Source of the DNA: Pseudomonas karstica
GTDB lineage: Bacteria; Pseudomonadota; Gammaproteobacteria; Pseudomonadales; Pseudomonadaceae
Direction: 5' to 3'
Length of the DNA: 64,000 nt
Assembly: GCF_009707515.1 (NCBI RefSeq)
Contig: NZ_WLYI01000014.1
Span: forward strand, 1-64,000
Part shown: piece after piece, positions 18,036 to 29,981 of the stretch
Layout of the letters: every line of letters begins with the position of its first letter
How positions within the stretch are numbered: the first letter of the stretch is position 1
Made by a program: the position numbers and the translations under genes
The notes under the pieces: model-generated
What the model saw: the letters and a program-made list of their open reading frames with translations, nothing else
What the model was told of the DNA's origin: nothing
Database searches by the model: none

Positions 18036-19412
18036 TTACATCTTAGGCATGCCGCCGCCGGGCAACATTCCGCCCATGCCGCGCATCATTTTCGCCATTC
18101 CGCCTTTTGCGGAGAATTTCTTCATCATCTTCTGCATCTGCTTGTGCTGCTTGATCAAGCGGCCGATGTCCTGCACCTGGGTGCCGGAACCCATGGCGAT
18201 CCGGCGCTTGCGCGAACCACTGATCAGTTCAGGGTCGCGGCGCTCGGCCGGGGTCATGGAGTTGATGATGGCTTCCATCTGCTTGAATTGTTTCTCTGCC
18301 GCACCTTGGGCATTGCCCATTTGCGCCAGGTTCACACCGCCCATGTTCGGCAGCTTGTCCATGAGGCCGCCCAGACCGCCCATGCTCTTCATCTGTTGCA
18401 ACTGGTCGCGGAAGTCTTCGAGGTCGAAGCCCTTGCCCTTCTTTAGTTTCTTCGCAAGCTTGTCGGCCTTGTCCTTGTCGAGCGTGGCTTCAGCCTGCTC
18501 GATCAGGCTGAGCACATCGCCCATGCCGAGGATTCGCGAGGCGATCCGCTCAGGGTGGAACGGCTCAAGCGCTTCGCTCTTCTCGCCCATACCGATGAAC
18601 TTGATCGGCTTGCCGGTAATGGCTCGCACCGACAAGGCGGCACCGCCACGGGCATCACCGTCGACCTTGGTCAGGATTACACCGGTCAGTGGTAGCGCAT
18701 CACCAAAGGCCTTGGCGGTATTGGCCGCGTCCTGACCGGTCATGGCATCGACCACGAACAGGGTTTCCACCGGGTTGATCGCGGCATGCAGCGCCTTGAT
18801 CTCGCCCATCATCTCTTCATCGATGTGCAGGCGACCGGCGGTATCGACGATGACCACGTCGATGAATTTCAGCGTGGCTTCTTTAATAGCCGCCTGGGCG
18901 ATGTCAACCGGCTTCTGGCTTAGGTCGGACGGGAAGAAGGTCACGCCGACTTCGCCTGCGAGCATCTCCAACTGCTTGATGGCCGCCGGGCGATAAACGT
19001 CGGCCGACACCACCATCACGGATTTTTTCTTGCGCTCTTTAAGGAAGCGCGCGAGCTTGCCGGCGGTGGTGGTTTTACCCGCACCTTGCAAACCAGCCAT
19101 CAGCACCACGGCCGGAGGCACGGCACTGAGGTTCAAGTCTTCGTTGGCCGCGCCCATCAGGCTTTCGAGTTCGGCCTGGACGATCTTCACGAAGGCCTGG
19201 CCCGGGGTCAGGCTGCGGGACACTTCGGTGCCGACCGCACGCTCCTTGACCGCGTTGACGAAGTCCTTGACCACAGGCAAGGCGACGTCGGCTTCCAGCA
19301 ACGCCATGCGCACTTCACGCAGGGTGTCTTTAATATTGTCCTCGGTCAGCTTGGCCTTGCCGGTAACATGGCGCAGCGTCTGCGAGAGACGGTCAGTCAA
19401 GTTTTCAAACAT
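18036..19412 (-). CDS. ffh: Signal recognition particle protein Ffh
   Basis: Protein of 458 residues. This GTPase of the signal recognition particle binds 4.5S RNA and signal sequences. Domains in order are N (about 1-90), G (about 95-295) with GLQGAGKTTTAGKLA, DTAGRLHIDEEMM, TKVDGDARGGAAL and GMGEKSEALEPF, and the Met-rich M domain (about 300-458), including SGSRKRRIAMGSG for RNA binding and a Gly/Met-rich tail. It is transcribed away from the ccsA-like gene and just upstream of the rpsP operon, as in other Pseudomonas. Confidence 0.98.
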   Translation of the reverse strand: MFENLTDRLSQTLRHVTGKAKLTEDNIKDTLREVRMALLEADVALPVVKDFVNAVKERAVGTEVSRSLTPGQAFVKIVQAELESLMGAANEDLNLSAVPPAVVLMAGLQGAGKTTTAGKLARFLKERKKKSVMVVSADVYRPAAIKQLEMLAGEVGVTFFPSDLSQKPVDIAQAAIKEATLKFIDVVIVDTAGRLHIDEEMMGEIKALHAAINPVETLFVVDAMTGQDAANTAKAFGDALPLTGVILTKVDGDARGGAALSVRAITGKPIKFIGMGEKSEALEPFHPERIASRILGMGDVLSLIEQAEATLDKDKADKLAKKLKKGKGFDLEDFRDQLQQMKSMGGLGGLMDKLPNMGGVNLAQMGNAQGAAEKQFKQMEAIINSMTPAERRDPELISGSRKRRIAMGSGTQVQDIGRLIKQHKQMQKMMKKFSAKGGMAKMMRGMGGMLPGGGMPKM

Positions 19413-19646
19413 GCGCGATCCTTTCAGGCCCTATTCATCGAAATGCATTGGTAGACCGAGGTAATGGCGGCCCAGGCTGTGGTAAATCGCTATTAAAAAC
19501 AGCGCTCGGCGAGCCTGCGGCGTGGGCAGGTCGCGGATTATAGCGAAGACTGCCGCTATGCACACCCGCTGTCTGGCCCGGTGGTCTTTCGTGGAACGCA
19601 GGTGTATGCCAAACTCAGCGGCTTTCGGGCTTGCCTAACAGGATTT

Positions 19647-20459
19647 ATGCTCCCTTTGTCACCCAGTTTGCTCACCAGCCTCGCCGCCGCCGTGCTGTAT
19701 GCCGCTGCGACTCTCTACCAGGGCACTCGCCTGGCCCAATGCGCCAAGGCGGACAAGCGCCTGCTGGCAGGCCTTGGCGCCCTCGCCGTGCTGGCCCACG
19801 CTGCCAGCCTGTTTACCCACCTGATGACACCGGTGGGCCTGGGCCTGGACTTTTTCAGCGCTGCCAGCCTCATTGCCGCGGCAGTCATCACCCTGACGCT
19901 ACTGGCCTGTTCGCGGATTCCGGTGGAAAACCTGCTGGTGCTGCTATTCCCGCTGGGCATGCTAACGGTGCTGCTGGCGCAATTCGCGCCGTCGGGCACC
20001 GTACAGGTAATAGATGAAGAACCGGGCATCCTGGCGCACATTCTACTGTCGATCCTCGCCTACGGCATGTTCACCATTGCGGTGTTCCAGGCCTTGCTGC
20101 TGCTGGTGCAGGATCACCAGCTCAAGCACAAGCACCCGTCCGGGCTGATCAAGAATTTTCCGCCGCTGCAAACCATGGAAAGCCTGCTGTTCGGCTTCCT
20201 TTGGGCCGGCTGGACCCTGCTGTCGCTGTCGCTGATCTCCGGCTGGCTGTTTGTCGAAAACCTGTTCGCCCAACACCTGGTGCACAAAACCCTGCTGGCG
20301 TGCCTGGCCTGGGTGGTGTTCAGCGTGCTGCTGTGGGGGCGTAATCGCCTCGGTTGGCGCGGGCATAAGGCAATCCGCTGGACCCTGGCCGGCTTCTGCC
20401 TGCTGATGCTGGCGTATTTTGGCAGCAAGCTGGTTCGCGAATTCATCCTGCATATCTGA
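19647..20459 (+). CDS. CcsA/YpjD-like cytochrome c assembly-family membrane protein
   Basis: Protein of 270 residues from the ATG at 19647. A longer reading adds a non-conserved leader. Seven or eight hydrophobic segments span the chain. The C-terminal half (LLFGFLWAGWTLLSLSLISGW, HKTLLACLAWVVFSVLLWGR) belongs to the CcsA/CcmF superfamily branch called YpjD, always found next to ffh in pseudomonads. Despite the family name, participation in haem delivery has not been proven for YpjD. corB-like follows by 12 bases, so the two genes are probably cotranscribed. Confidence 0.88.
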   Translation: MLPLSPSLLTSLAAAVLYAAATLYQGTRLAQCAKADKRLLAGLGALAVLAHAASLFTHLMTPVGLGLDFFSAASLIAAAVITLTLLACSRIPVENLLVLLFPLGMLTVLLAQFAPSGTVQVIDEEPGILAHILLSILAYGMFTIAVFQALLLLVQDHQLKHKHPSGLIKNFPPLQTMESLLFGFLWAGWTLLSLSLISGWLFVENLFAQHLVHKTLLACLAWVVFSVLLWGRNRLGWRGHKAIRWTLAGFCLLMLAYFGSKLVREFILHI

Positions 20460-20471
20460 CGGGCAGCGATC

Positions 20472-21701
<1,230 letters not shown>

Positions 21702-21981
21702 ATCCCTCCTTGAATACACTCGGTCAATGTGGGAGCGGGCTCCCCCCAAAGATCCGTGCTCGCCCACTTGTCTGATCCCTAAGCCCCTTCCTATAATCCC
21801 CACGGCTTACAGCCCCGCCCGACCGTGTGCTACCCGCACTGAACGCGTCCAGGCACCGCTTTATCGTGTCTGACCGGTACGCGCTCCTATCCCGAGCCGG
21901 CCCGCGCACTACCCTGATCAATGGGTGTTCGACCAATAATAATCCGCGTCCAAACGCGCAATGACCGTCAGGGATACCTCA
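21702..21981. other. Intergenic region with a solo REP-like hairpin
   Basis: The stretch contains TGTGGGAGCGGGCTCCCCC at about 21727-21745, a single hairpin of the kind that follows many Pseudomonas genes and may end corB transcription. No gene is supported here. The promoter of the MFS gene must lie in the right half, but I cannot name its elements. Confidence 0.5.
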
Positions 21982-23292
21982 ATGAGCACCACCTATAACG
22001 AGGCCGCGAGCGCCGCGCCGACCAACTCGACAGCCCGGGTTGCCACCGCGAGCATCGTCGGCACCGCCATCGAGTTCTACGACTTCTATATCTACGCCAC
22101 GGCCGCCGCATTGGTGATCGGCCCGGTGTTCTTCCCCCAGACCTCAGGCACGGCGCAGATGCTGGCGTCGTTCCTGACCTTCGGCATTGCCTTTATCGCC
22201 CGGCCTTTGGGTTCGGCGCTGTTTGGCCACTTCGGTGACCGGATTGGCCGCAAGTCGACCCTGGTGGCGTCCTTGCTGCTGATGGGTATCTGTACCACGC
22301 TGATCGGCTTGCTGCCCGGTTACGACACCATCGGCGCCTGGGCGCCGATCCTGCTCTGCGTGCTGCGCTTCGGCCAGGGCCTAGGTCTTGGCGGGGAATG
22401 GGGCGGCGCGGCGCTGTTGGCCACCGAAAACGCGCCAAAGGGCAAGCGCGCCTGGTTCGGCATGTTTCCGCAGTTGGGCCCATCGATTGGCTTCCTCGCG
22501 GCCAACGGTTTGTTCCTGATCCTGGCGATGAGCCTGAACGACGAGCAGTTCCGCAGTTGGGGCTGGCGCATCCCGTTCATCCTCAGCGCAGCGCTGGTGA
22601 TGGTTGGTTTATATGCGCGGCTGAAGCTGCATGAAACCCCGGTGTTCGCGAATGCCGTGGCCAAAGAAGCGCCAGTGAAGGTGCCGCTGGTGGAACTGTT
22701 CAGCCAGCACTGGTTGCCGGTGTTGCTCGGCGCAGCTTCGATGGTGGTGTGCTACGCACTGTTCTACATCACCACGGCGTTTTCCCTGAGTTACGGCGTT
22801 TCCACCCTGGGCTACAGCCGCGAAACTTTCCTCGGGCTGCTGTGTTTTGCCGTGCTGTTCATGGGCGCCGCGACCCCCTTGGCCGCTTGGGCCAGCGACC
22901 GTTATGGGCGCAGGCCGGTGCTGATTGTGGGCGCGATCCTGACCATCCTGTCGGGCTTCACCATGGAGCCGTTGCTGACTCACGGTTCAACCTGGGCCGT
23001 AGCACTGTTCCTGTGCCTGGAACTGTTCCTGATGGGCGTGACCTTCGCACCGATGGGGGCGATGTTGCCAGAGTTGTTCCCGACCCGCGTGCGTTATACC
23101 GGCGCTTCGGCGGCGTATAACCTGGGTGGGATCGTGGGCGCGTCGGCGGCACCCTTCTTCGCGACCAAGTTGGTGGCGATGGGTGGCTTGAGCTATGTCG
23201 GCGGGTATGTGTCAGCGGCAGCAGTGATCAGCCTGATAGCTGTGCTGTGCCTGAAAGAGACGCGGGACAATGATTTGAATCGGATCGGCTGA
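21982..23292 (+). CDS. MFS transporter, metabolite:H+ symporter (MHS) family
   Basis: Protein of 436 residues started at MSTTYNEAA, with an in-frame ATG seven codons earlier at 21961. Twelve hydrophobic segments are visible. The MHS family (ProP, ShiA, KgtP) is recognised by TAIEFYDFYIYATAAALVIGPVFFP at the first segment, the loop GHFGDRIGRKSTL, GQGLGLGGEWGGAALLATENAP and the second-half loop ASDRYGRRPVL. Substrates in this family are organic acids, betaines or shikimate, and the exact one is not predictable. It converges on purT across a repeat hairpin. Confidence 0.9.
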   Translation: MSTTYNEAASAAPTNSTARVATASIVGTAIEFYDFYIYATAAALVIGPVFFPQTSGTAQMLASFLTFGIAFIARPLGSALFGHFGDRIGRKSTLVASLLLMGICTTLIGLLPGYDTIGAWAPILLCVLRFGQGLGLGGEWGGAALLATENAPKGKRAWFGMFPQLGPSIGFLAANGLFLILAMSLNDEQFRSWGWRIPFILSAALVMVGLYARLKLHETPVFANAVAKEAPVKVPLVELFSQHWLPVLLGAASMVVCYALFYITTAFSLSYGVSTLGYSRETFLGLLCFAVLFMGAATPLAAWASDRYGRRPVLIVGAILTILSGFTMEPLLTHGSTWAVALFLCLELFLMGVTFAPMGAMLPELFPTRVRYTGASAAYNLGGIVGASAAPFFATKLVAMGGLSYVGGYVSAAAVISLIAVLCLKETRDNDLNRIG

Positions 23293-23297
23293 TACAT

Positions 23298-23328
23298 GAT
23301 CGTTCCCACGCGGAGCATGGGAACGATC
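23298..23328. repeat. GATCGTTCCCACGC-type inverted repeat
   Basis: GATCGTTCCCA at the left pairs with TGGGAACGATC at the right around CGCGGAGCA. It lies between the convergent MFS and purT genes and probably acts as a shared terminator. Confidence 0.8.
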
Positions 23329-23346
23329 AAATGTTCAAGAGCGCGT

Positions 23347-24528
23347 TTAGAGCTCTACGACAACCGCCTGAGAAGCACGGGTCGCCTTGGCCCGCGCCGC
23401 TTCAATCGACTCATCCCGTGCCAACGCCACGCCCATGCGGCGCTGGCCATTGATTTCTGGCTTACCAAATAGACGCAACGCGGTATCCGGCTCACTCAGT
23501 GCAGCCCCCAGGTTGGCGAACGCGGCCTGGGTCGACTGCCCTTCCACCAGGATCACCGCCGAAGCCGATGGACCGAACTGACGGATCAATGGGATCGGCA
23601 GGCCCAGAATTGCCCGCGCATGCAGGGCAAACTGCGACAAGTCTTGGGAAATCAGGGTCACCAGGCCGGTATCATGCGGCCGTGGCGATACCTCGCTGAA
23701 CCACACCTGATCACCCTTGATGAACAATTCGACACCAAACATGCCACGGCCGCCCAGCGCTTCAGTCACAGCCTTGGCAACACGCTCGGATTCGGCCAGG
23801 GCAACCGGGCTCATGGCCTGAGGCTGCCAGGACTCCTGATAGTCGCCCTTCTCCTGACGATGCCCAACCGGTGCACAGAAGGTGGTGCCACCGACGTGGC
23901 GCACGGTCAGTAGGGTGATCTCGTAATCGAAGTCGATAAAGCCTTCGATGATTACCCTGCCCTTGCCAGCGCGACCGCCTTCCTGAGCGTAGTCCCAGGC
24001 TTTGTGCACGTCATCGGCACTGCGCAGCAGGCTTTGGCCCTTGCCCGAGGAGCTCATCACCGGCTTGACCACGCAGGGGAAACCCAAATCGTCGATAGCC
24101 TTGCGGTAGTCTTCGAAGGTGTCGGCGAAGTGGTACGGCGAGGTCGGCAAATCCAGCTCTTCAGCGGCCAGGCGGCGAATACCTTCGCGGTTCATGGTCA
24201 ACTGCGCAGCGCGGGCGGTAGGGATCACGGTGAAGCCTTCGGCCTCCAGCTCCACCAGGGTGGCAGTGGCGATGGCTTCGATTTCCGGGACAATGTAGTG
24301 CGGCTTCTCCGCCTCGATCACCGCGCGCAGGGCCGCGCCGTCGAGCATGTTGATCACGTGGCTGCGATGGGCAACCTGCATGGCCGGCGCGTTGGCGTAA
24401 CGATCCACGGCAATCACTTCAACGCCCAGGCGTTGCAGTTCGATTACCACTTCCTTGCCCAGCTCACCGCAGCCACACAGCAAAACGCGGGTCGCGGTTG
24501 GCGACAATGGAGTTCCGATTCGGGTCAT
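23347..24528 (-). CDS. purT: Formate-dependent GAR transformylase PurT
   Basis: Protein of 393 residues. It makes formylglycinamide ribonucleotide from GAR, formate and ATP, a folate-independent route for step three of purine synthesis. The N-terminal nucleotide fold begins [21 protein letters not shown]. The ATP-grasp domain has [38 protein letters not shown] and [27 protein letters not shown] with the metal-binding Glu residues. Gene length and sequence are complete. purL, acting next in the pathway, lies further along on the same strand but is unlinked. Confidence 0.97.
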   Translation of the reverse strand: MTRIGTPLSPTATRVLLCGCGELGKEVVIELQRLGVEVIAVDRYANAPAMQVAHRSHVINMLDGAALRAVIEAEKPHYIVPEIEAIATATLVELEAEGFTVIPTARAAQLTMNREGIRRLAAEELDLPTSPYHFADTFEDYRKAIDDLGFPCVVKPVMSSSGKGQSLLRSADDVHKAWDYAQEGGRAGKGRVIIEGFIDFDYEITLLTVRHVGGTTFCAPVGHRQEKGDYQESWQPQAMSPVALAESERVAKAVTEALGGRGMFGVELFIKGDQVWFSEVSPRPHDTGLVTLISQDLSQFALHARAILGLPIPLIRQFGPSASAVILVEGQSTQAAFANLGAALSEPDTALRLFGKPEINGQRRMGVALARDESIEAARAKATRASQAVVVEL

Positions 24529-24597
24529 CTCAGGTCCTCAGGGGAGCGGGTCGTAGGGAGAAAGGCCGGCATTTTACATGAACTGTAAGAATTGGCC

Positions 24598-25065
24598 TCA
24601 GTTGGCGACACGCTGCTTGCGTAAACGCCAGGCCATGGCCAGCCAGACCACGGTCACTCCGGCAAATTTCGAGGCCAGCGCGGTGCCCACCACTGCCGGT
24701 GTGAGCGCGCCGATCAGGCCGAAGAAGATGAAGGTATCCAGAGGAATACTCAGCGCCGAACTGATCCACAACCGATCATGGAGCGGGCGCTTGGTGATGC
24801 TGAACACCAACCAGTCGATGCACTCGGAAACCGCGAAAGCCGTGGCGCTGGCCAGGGCGATGGATGGGTCGGAGGTCACATAGGACAGTACCAGCGCCGC
24901 CAGCATGGCGATGATCGCACCGTGACCGAAGCGGATTTGCACCATGTCGCGCAATATGAACACCAATCCACCCCAGGCAGACCAGATGACATCCAGGTGC
25001 GGGGCCGTGGAAAAGGCGAAGTTGATCAGCACGACACTGCTGATATAGGCAATCAGGAAGAGCAT
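24598..25065 (-). CDS. VUT-family integral membrane transporter (YhhQ-like)
   Basis: Protein of 155 residues from the ATG at 25065; the longer reading runs into a REP element. Five hydrophobic segments cover almost the whole chain. Features such as SECIDWLVFSITKRPLHDRLWISSALSIPLDTFIFFGLIG match the COG1738/VUT family. E. coli YhhQ of this family imports queuosine precursors. This protein is shorter than YhhQ (about 220 residues), so it belongs to a short branch and its substrate is uncertain. The gene ends next to purT on the same strand. Confidence 0.78.
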   Translation of the reverse strand: MLFLIAYISSVVLINFAFSTAPHLDVIWSAWGGLVFILRDMVQIRFGHGAIIAMLAALVLSYVTSDPSIALASATAFAVSECIDWLVFSITKRPLHDRLWISSALSIPLDTFIFFGLIGALTPAVVGTALASKFAGVTVVWLAMAWRLRKQRVAN

Positions 25066-25086
25066 AAGAACGAAGAAACCTGTACC

Positions 25087-25203
25087 TGTAGGAGCGAGCT
25101 TGCTCGCGAAAAACATCAACGATTATGCGGGGTTCCAGACTATACGCGGTGTTCTTGCGTTTTTCGCCGGAACGCCGCCCGCAGACAAGCTCGCGCCTAC
25201 AGG
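25087..25203. repeat. REP pair (GTAGGAGCGAGC type)
   Basis: GTAGGAGCGAGCTTGCTCGC starts at 25088 and the degenerate mirror CAAGCTCGCGCCTAC ends at 25201. It separates the VUT gene from the DUF1289 gene. Confidence 0.85.
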
Positions 25204-25211
25204 GGTAACGA

Positions 25212-25418
25212 TCATTTTGCAGGCGTCATCCATATCATCCCACTCGCCACCGCCCGCTCATGGCACAAGCCCAGCACTGCCCGGCGCTCGGCATTGTCCA
25301 TGCGGCCCCAACGGGTGATTTCAGCGGCGGTGCGCTGGCATCCAGTACAAATATCATCGTCATCCAGCGCACAAATACTCACGCAAGGTGAGCCGACTGG
25401 ACGTTCCGCAACAGTCAT
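25212..25418 (-). CDS. DUF1289 domain protein
   Basis: Protein of 68 residues with the conserved cysteine pattern [28 protein letters not shown], which could bind metal. The family is short and usually uncharacterised. The start codon overlaps the stop codon of the upstream carbonic-anhydrase-like gene by four bases (ATGA), so translation is probably coupled. Confidence 0.88.
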   Translation of the reverse strand: MTVAERPVGSPCVSICALDDDDICTGCQRTAAEITRWGRMDNAERRAVLGLCHERAVASGMIWMTPAK

Positions 25419-25939
25419 TCTTCCTGCTCGACCAGATCTCGCGCATAGCGCTGTGAGTTATGCACATAGTGCGCGGCACTGGCCTCCAGCATGTTCTTCT
25501 GGGCCTCGGTCAGTTCCCGCACGACCTTGCCCGGCGACCCCACCACCAGCGAACCATCGGGTATTACCTTGCCTTCGCCAATCAGCGAGTTGGCGCCGAT
25601 GATGCAATGCTTACCGATCTTCGCGCCGTTGAGGACTACCGCATTGATGCCGATCAGGCTGTAGTCATCAACCGTACAGCCATGCAACATGGCGTTATGG
25701 CCGATGGTTACGCCGGTGCCCAGGGTCAGCGGGAAGCCCATGTCGGTGTGCATCACGCTGCCGTCCTGCACGTTGCTGTTCTTGCCAATCAGGATCAGTT
25801 CGTTATCGCCACGCAATACCGCATTGAACCAGACGCTGGCGCCCTCCTCCAGTTTGACCTTGCCCACCAGCGTGGCATTGGGTGCCACCCAGCTTTGTGG
25901 ATGGGTCTCGACTTGGGCGTCGCCCAGGCGGTATTTCAT
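25415..25939 (-). CDS. Gamma-class carbonic anhydrase family protein (YrdA-like)
   Basis: Protein of 174 residues from the ATG at 25939. A longer reading overlaps the Nudix gene and lacks conservation. The left-handed beta-helix hexapeptides run from residue 15 to 150 ([24 protein letters not shown]...[11 protein letters not shown]). The three metal-ligand histidines are visible in VMHTD and GHNAMLHGC. YrdA/PaaY-type proteins bind zinc, but carbonic anhydrase activity is often weak or unproven. It overlaps the DUF1289 gene and follows the Nudix gene on the same strand. Confidence 0.9.
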   Translation of the reverse strand: MKYRLGDAQVETHPQSWVAPNATLVGKVKLEEGASVWFNAVLRGDNELILIGKNSNVQDGSVMHTDMGFPLTLGTGVTIGHNAMLHGCTVDDYSLIGINAVVLNGAKIGKHCIIGANSLIGEGKVIPDGSLVVGSPGKVVRELTEAQKNMLEASAAHYVHNSQRYARDLVEQEE

Positions 25940-25976
25940 GGTGTGGTCCTCACGGCTTGCCATACGACACGATGGC

Positions 25977-26579
25977 TCAAGTGTTGATAAAACCTTTCGG
26001 CGGACGATGCAGGCTGATATTGGCATCGTCATAGAGCAGGTTGATCAGTTCGACAATCATGATCGCCGTCAGGCCCCAGATCTTGTACTCGCCAAACCGA
26101 TAGCTGGGCACGTACCAACTGTGGCCCTGATAATCGATTCGGTGGGTGTGTTCGCGGGGATCCTGGCGAAAAAAATCCAGGGGCACACTGAAGACGGCGG
26201 CGATTTCGGCGTCATTGGCCAGGTATTCAACGTAATCGGGAATAATGCCGACATAAGGAGTGACCCGAATGCCATGCAGGGAGATCAAGGGACTCAAGGG
26301 GCCGATCACTTCCACCAGCCCCGGCGGCAGGCCGATTTCCTCTTCGGCCTCACGCAAGGCGGTGAACACCAGGTCTGGGTCTCCCGGGTCGCGCCGGCCG
26401 CCAGGAAACGCCACTTCGCCCCCATGGGTCGACAGGCCGCTGGCGCGCAGGGTCAGGATCATCTCAGGTTCGTCACTGCGGGTAATCGGTACCAGAACAG
26501 CGGCTTCAGGGAAACGGGCGTCAGTTTCCAGCGTGCGTGGTGTGTGATTGCTTACCCGGCGAAGTAGCTCGTCCAGCAT
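25977..26579 (-). CDS. Nudix hydrolase, CoA pyrophosphatase (NudL-like)
   Basis: Protein of 200 residues. The pattern [26 protein letters not shown] then [21 protein letters not shown] combines the CoA-pyrophosphatase (UPF0035) signature with the Nudix box REAEEEIGL, so cleavage of CoA to 4'-phosphopantetheine and 3',5'-ADP is expected. The C-terminal part includes [16 protein letters not shown], also typical. It begins a possible three-gene unit with the carbonic-anhydrase-like and DUF1289 genes. Confidence 0.9.
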   Translation of the reverse strand: MLDELLRRVSNHTPRTLETDARFPEAAVLVPITRSDEPEMILTLRASGLSTHGGEVAFPGGRRDPGDPDLVFTALREAEEEIGLPPGLVEVIGPLSPLISLHGIRVTPYVGIIPDYVEYLANDAEIAAVFSVPLDFFRQDPREHTHRIDYQGHSWYVPSYRFGEYKIWGLTAIMIVELINLLYDDANISLHRPPKGFINT

Positions 26580-26724
26580 GAGTCATCTCGATCTGTTGGC
26601 TACCTTGCATCATGCACCAAAGCGGGCGGGCGCCCAACCCCAAAACCCGGACGTGGCACTAAACGACAACTTGCAGGGCTAACCCTGCCACGCCAAGATA
26701 GGCGCACTCGTCAGGAACTCCAGC

Positions 26725-27273
26725 ATGAACTTCTGCAGCCAGTGCGGTAAATCGGTCACCCAGCGTATTCCCGAAGGCGACGCTCGCCTGCGTTTTGTCT
26801 GCGATCACTGTCAGACCATTCACTATCAGAACCCCAATATCGTCGCCGGTACCGTGCCAGTCTGGGGCAACCAAGTGCTGCTGTGCCGCCGCGCCATCGA
26901 GCCACGCCTGGGTTTCTGGACACTGCCCGCAGGTTTCATGGAAAACGGCGAGACCGTGGAACAGGCCGCCATGCGTGAAACCATGGAGGAAGCCTGTGCC
27001 CGGGTGCGCAACCTGAGCATCTATACCCTGATCAATGTGCCGCACATCAGCCAGGTGCATATTTTCTACCGCGCCGAGCTGATTGATCTGGATTTTTCCG
27101 CAGGTATAGAGAGCCTGGAAGTCCGGTTGTTTGATGAAGCCGACATCCCTTGGTCCGAGCTGGCTTTCCGCACGGTCGGGCGTACCTTAGAATGCTTTTT
27201 CGCTGATCGTCGGCAGCAGTCATACCCGGTGCGCAGCGAATCGGTACCACCATTGACTGCATTGGCAACCTAA
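26725..27273 (+). CDS. Nudix hydrolase with N-terminal zinc ribbon
   Basis: Protein of 182 residues. Residues 4-32 form a two-CxxC zinc ribbon (FCSQCGK...FVCDHCQ). The Nudix domain follows, with the box GFMENGETVEQAAMRETMEE matching GX5EX7REUXEE. This architecture recalls NudC-like or ADP-ribose/NAD-type hydrolases, but the chain is shorter than NudC and lacks its N-terminal domain, so the substrate is unclear. The start MNFCSQCG is fixed by the first Cys pair. An L,D-transpeptidase gene follows 40 bases later. Confidence 0.9.
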   Translation: MNFCSQCGKSVTQRIPEGDARLRFVCDHCQTIHYQNPNIVAGTVPVWGNQVLLCRRAIEPRLGFWTLPAGFMENGETVEQAAMRETMEEACARVRNLSIYTLINVPHISQVHIFYRAELIDLDFSAGIESLEVRLFDEADIPWSELAFRTVGRTLECFFADRRQQSYPVRSESVPPLTALAT

Positions 27274-27313
27274 CAATCCAGGCAATACGTAGTCTTTCAA
27301 GGGATATCGTTTG

Positions 27314-27817
27314 ATGCGTTGGTTGCTTGCTCTGATCTGTCTGTCGTTCGCTACACTGTCGCCAGCCTCCATCCTGGAAACCCTGGGCGGTAAACCTGTC
27401 GAAAAGATCCTGGTCCTCAAGTCCGCCCATCAGTTGCAACTGATCAACGACGGCAAGCCCCTCAAGACCTACCGTATTTCCCTGGGCAAGAATCCCAAGG
27501 GACCCAAGCTCCTGGAAGGCGACCGCAAAACCCCTGAAGGCCTCTACTGGATCGACTGGCGCAAGACCAGTGACCGCTTCAACCTGTCCATGCACATTTC
27601 CTACCCCAATATCAGCGATGCAGCCCGCGCGCGCCGCGAAGGCGTCAGGCCGGGCGGCATGATCATGATTCACGGCACCCCTGACGCCGAGGACTACCCG
27701 GAGGCATGGTTCCACACCCTGGACTGGACCGACGGCTGCATTGGCATGCGCAATGTCGACATGCGTGAAGTCTGGAACCTGGTCAAGGACGGCACGATGA
27801 TCGAGATTCGGCCGTAA
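27314..27817 (+). CDS. Periplasmic L,D-transpeptidase (YkuD domain)
   Basis: Protein of 167 residues, begun at the ATG at 27314, with a TTG directly before it. The signal peptide is MRWLLALICLSFATLSPA. The YkuD domain occupies about 30-167 and shows IHGTPDAEDYP and the catalytic-cysteine motif DWTDGCIGMRNVDM. It probably makes 3-3 cross-links or attaches a lipoprotein to peptidoglycan, as other small YkuD proteins do. The usual catalytic pattern is SxGCIRM, and here TDGCIGM keeps His and Cys but has Gly in place of Arg. Confidence 0.88.
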   Translation: MRWLLALICLSFATLSPASILETLGGKPVEKILVLKSAHQLQLINDGKPLKTYRISLGKNPKGPKLLEGDRKTPEGLYWIDWRKTSDRFNLSMHISYPNISDAARARREGVRPGGMIMIHGTPDAEDYPEAWFHTLDWTDGCIGMRNVDMREVWNLVKDGTMIEIRP

Positions 27818-27931
27818 CCCTCTACCGTTGGTAAAAAACTTAAAAAAAATCCCAGCCTTCGGCATTGCCTGCCGGTGAATACCAGTTCACCTGGCATGCA
27901 CCGCCCAAGGCGGCGCGCCCCTGTCGTAAAA

Positions 27932-28037
27932 AATACCTCTCTAATACCACTTTCGCCCGCCCCCCATAAAACCATCAGTAAATGCGCACCTGATCAATTT
28001 GAGTGGCATTGACATGGTATTTAAGTGGTATTAATTT
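27932..28037 (+). promoter_or_regulatory. nag promoter with paired TGGTATT operators
   Basis: TTGACA (28009-28014) is followed after 17 bases by TAATTT (28032-28037), a plausible sigma-70 promoter. The spacer consists of TGGTATT-TAAG-TGGTATT (28015-28032), two direct repeats 11 bases apart. A second pair in the opposite orientation, AATACCT-CTCT-AATACCA, lies at 27932-27949. Because the repeats fill the promoter spacer, binding of the GntR-type regulator encoded next would block RNA polymerase. Regulator identity is inferred from position. Confidence 0.65.
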
Positions 28038-28088
28038 TCGATCACCACCGGGCGACAACACTCCAATAACCGCATCGGAACCCTACAG

Positions 28089-28820
28089 ATGAACCCGATC
28101 CAGGCCTTGCGCCCCGACGACAAACAATCCACGCCGCTGTACCTGCAACTGGCCCGTAACCTGGAAGCCGCGATTCATGCTGGCCAATGGAAGTCCGAGC
28201 AGGCCCTGCCATCGGAACGAACCCTCAGTGAGCAGTTGAGTATTTCGCGAGTCACCGCCCGCAAGGCGCTGGAAGTGTTGTTCGGCCAAGGCCTGATCCG
28301 TCGCAGCCAGGGTTCCGGCACGTTTATAACGCCGCGCCTGGAACAACCGCTGTCGCGCCTCTCGGGTTTCAGCGAGATGCTGCGGCTCAAGGGGTTTGTG
28401 CCCAGTTCCCAATGGCTGGAACGGGACATCACCGCGCCGACCCATGAAGAACTGATCCGCCTGTGCCTGTCGCCCACCGACAAAGTGGCGCGGCTCAAAC
28501 GCCTGCGCAAGGCCGATGACACGGTCATGGCCATCGAAATGACCGCCATGCCAGCCTCGGTCCTCCCACACCCGCAAGCCATCGGCAGTTCGCTCTACGA
28601 ATATCTGGAAGGCGTCGGCAAACCCATCGTACGCGCCTTGCAGCACATCCAGGCGATCAACGCTTCGGATGAATTCGCAGCGCTCGTCGGTATCGCGCCA
28701 GGCACCGCCATGCTGTTGATGACCCGGGTGGGTTATACCGCCGACAACATGCCCATAGAAATCACCGACACCTACTGCCGCAACGACTACTACGACTTCG
28801 TCGCAGAGCTTCGACGTTAG
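28089..28820 (+). CDS. nagR: GntR/HutC-family regulator of the N-acetylglucosamine genes
   Basis: Protein of 243 residues. The N-terminal winged helix (about 12-80) has PLYLQLARNLEAAIHAGQW, LPSERTLSEQLSISRVTARKALEVL and QGSGTFI. The C-terminal UTRA effector domain (about 95-240) resembles NagR/YvoA and DasR, which sense GlcN-6-P or GlcNAc-6-P. It is the first gene of the nag operon and lies behind the candidate operators, so autoregulation is likely. nagA follows by 54 bases. Confidence 0.9.
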   Translation: MNPIQALRPDDKQSTPLYLQLARNLEAAIHAGQWKSEQALPSERTLSEQLSISRVTARKALEVLFGQGLIRRSQGSGTFITPRLEQPLSRLSGFSEMLRLKGFVPSSQWLERDITAPTHEELIRLCLSPTDKVARLKRLRKADDTVMAIEMTAMPASVLPHPQAIGSSLYEYLEGVGKPIVRALQHIQAINASDEFAALVGIAPGTAMLLMTRVGYTADNMPIEITDTYCRNDYYDFVAELRR

Positions 28821-28874
28821 AAAACCGCGCTGTCATGACTTTGCCGCCCCATTGCGAGACTTAGAGAACTGCCC

Positions 28875-29961
<1,087 letters not shown>

Positions 29962-29981
<20 letters not shown>

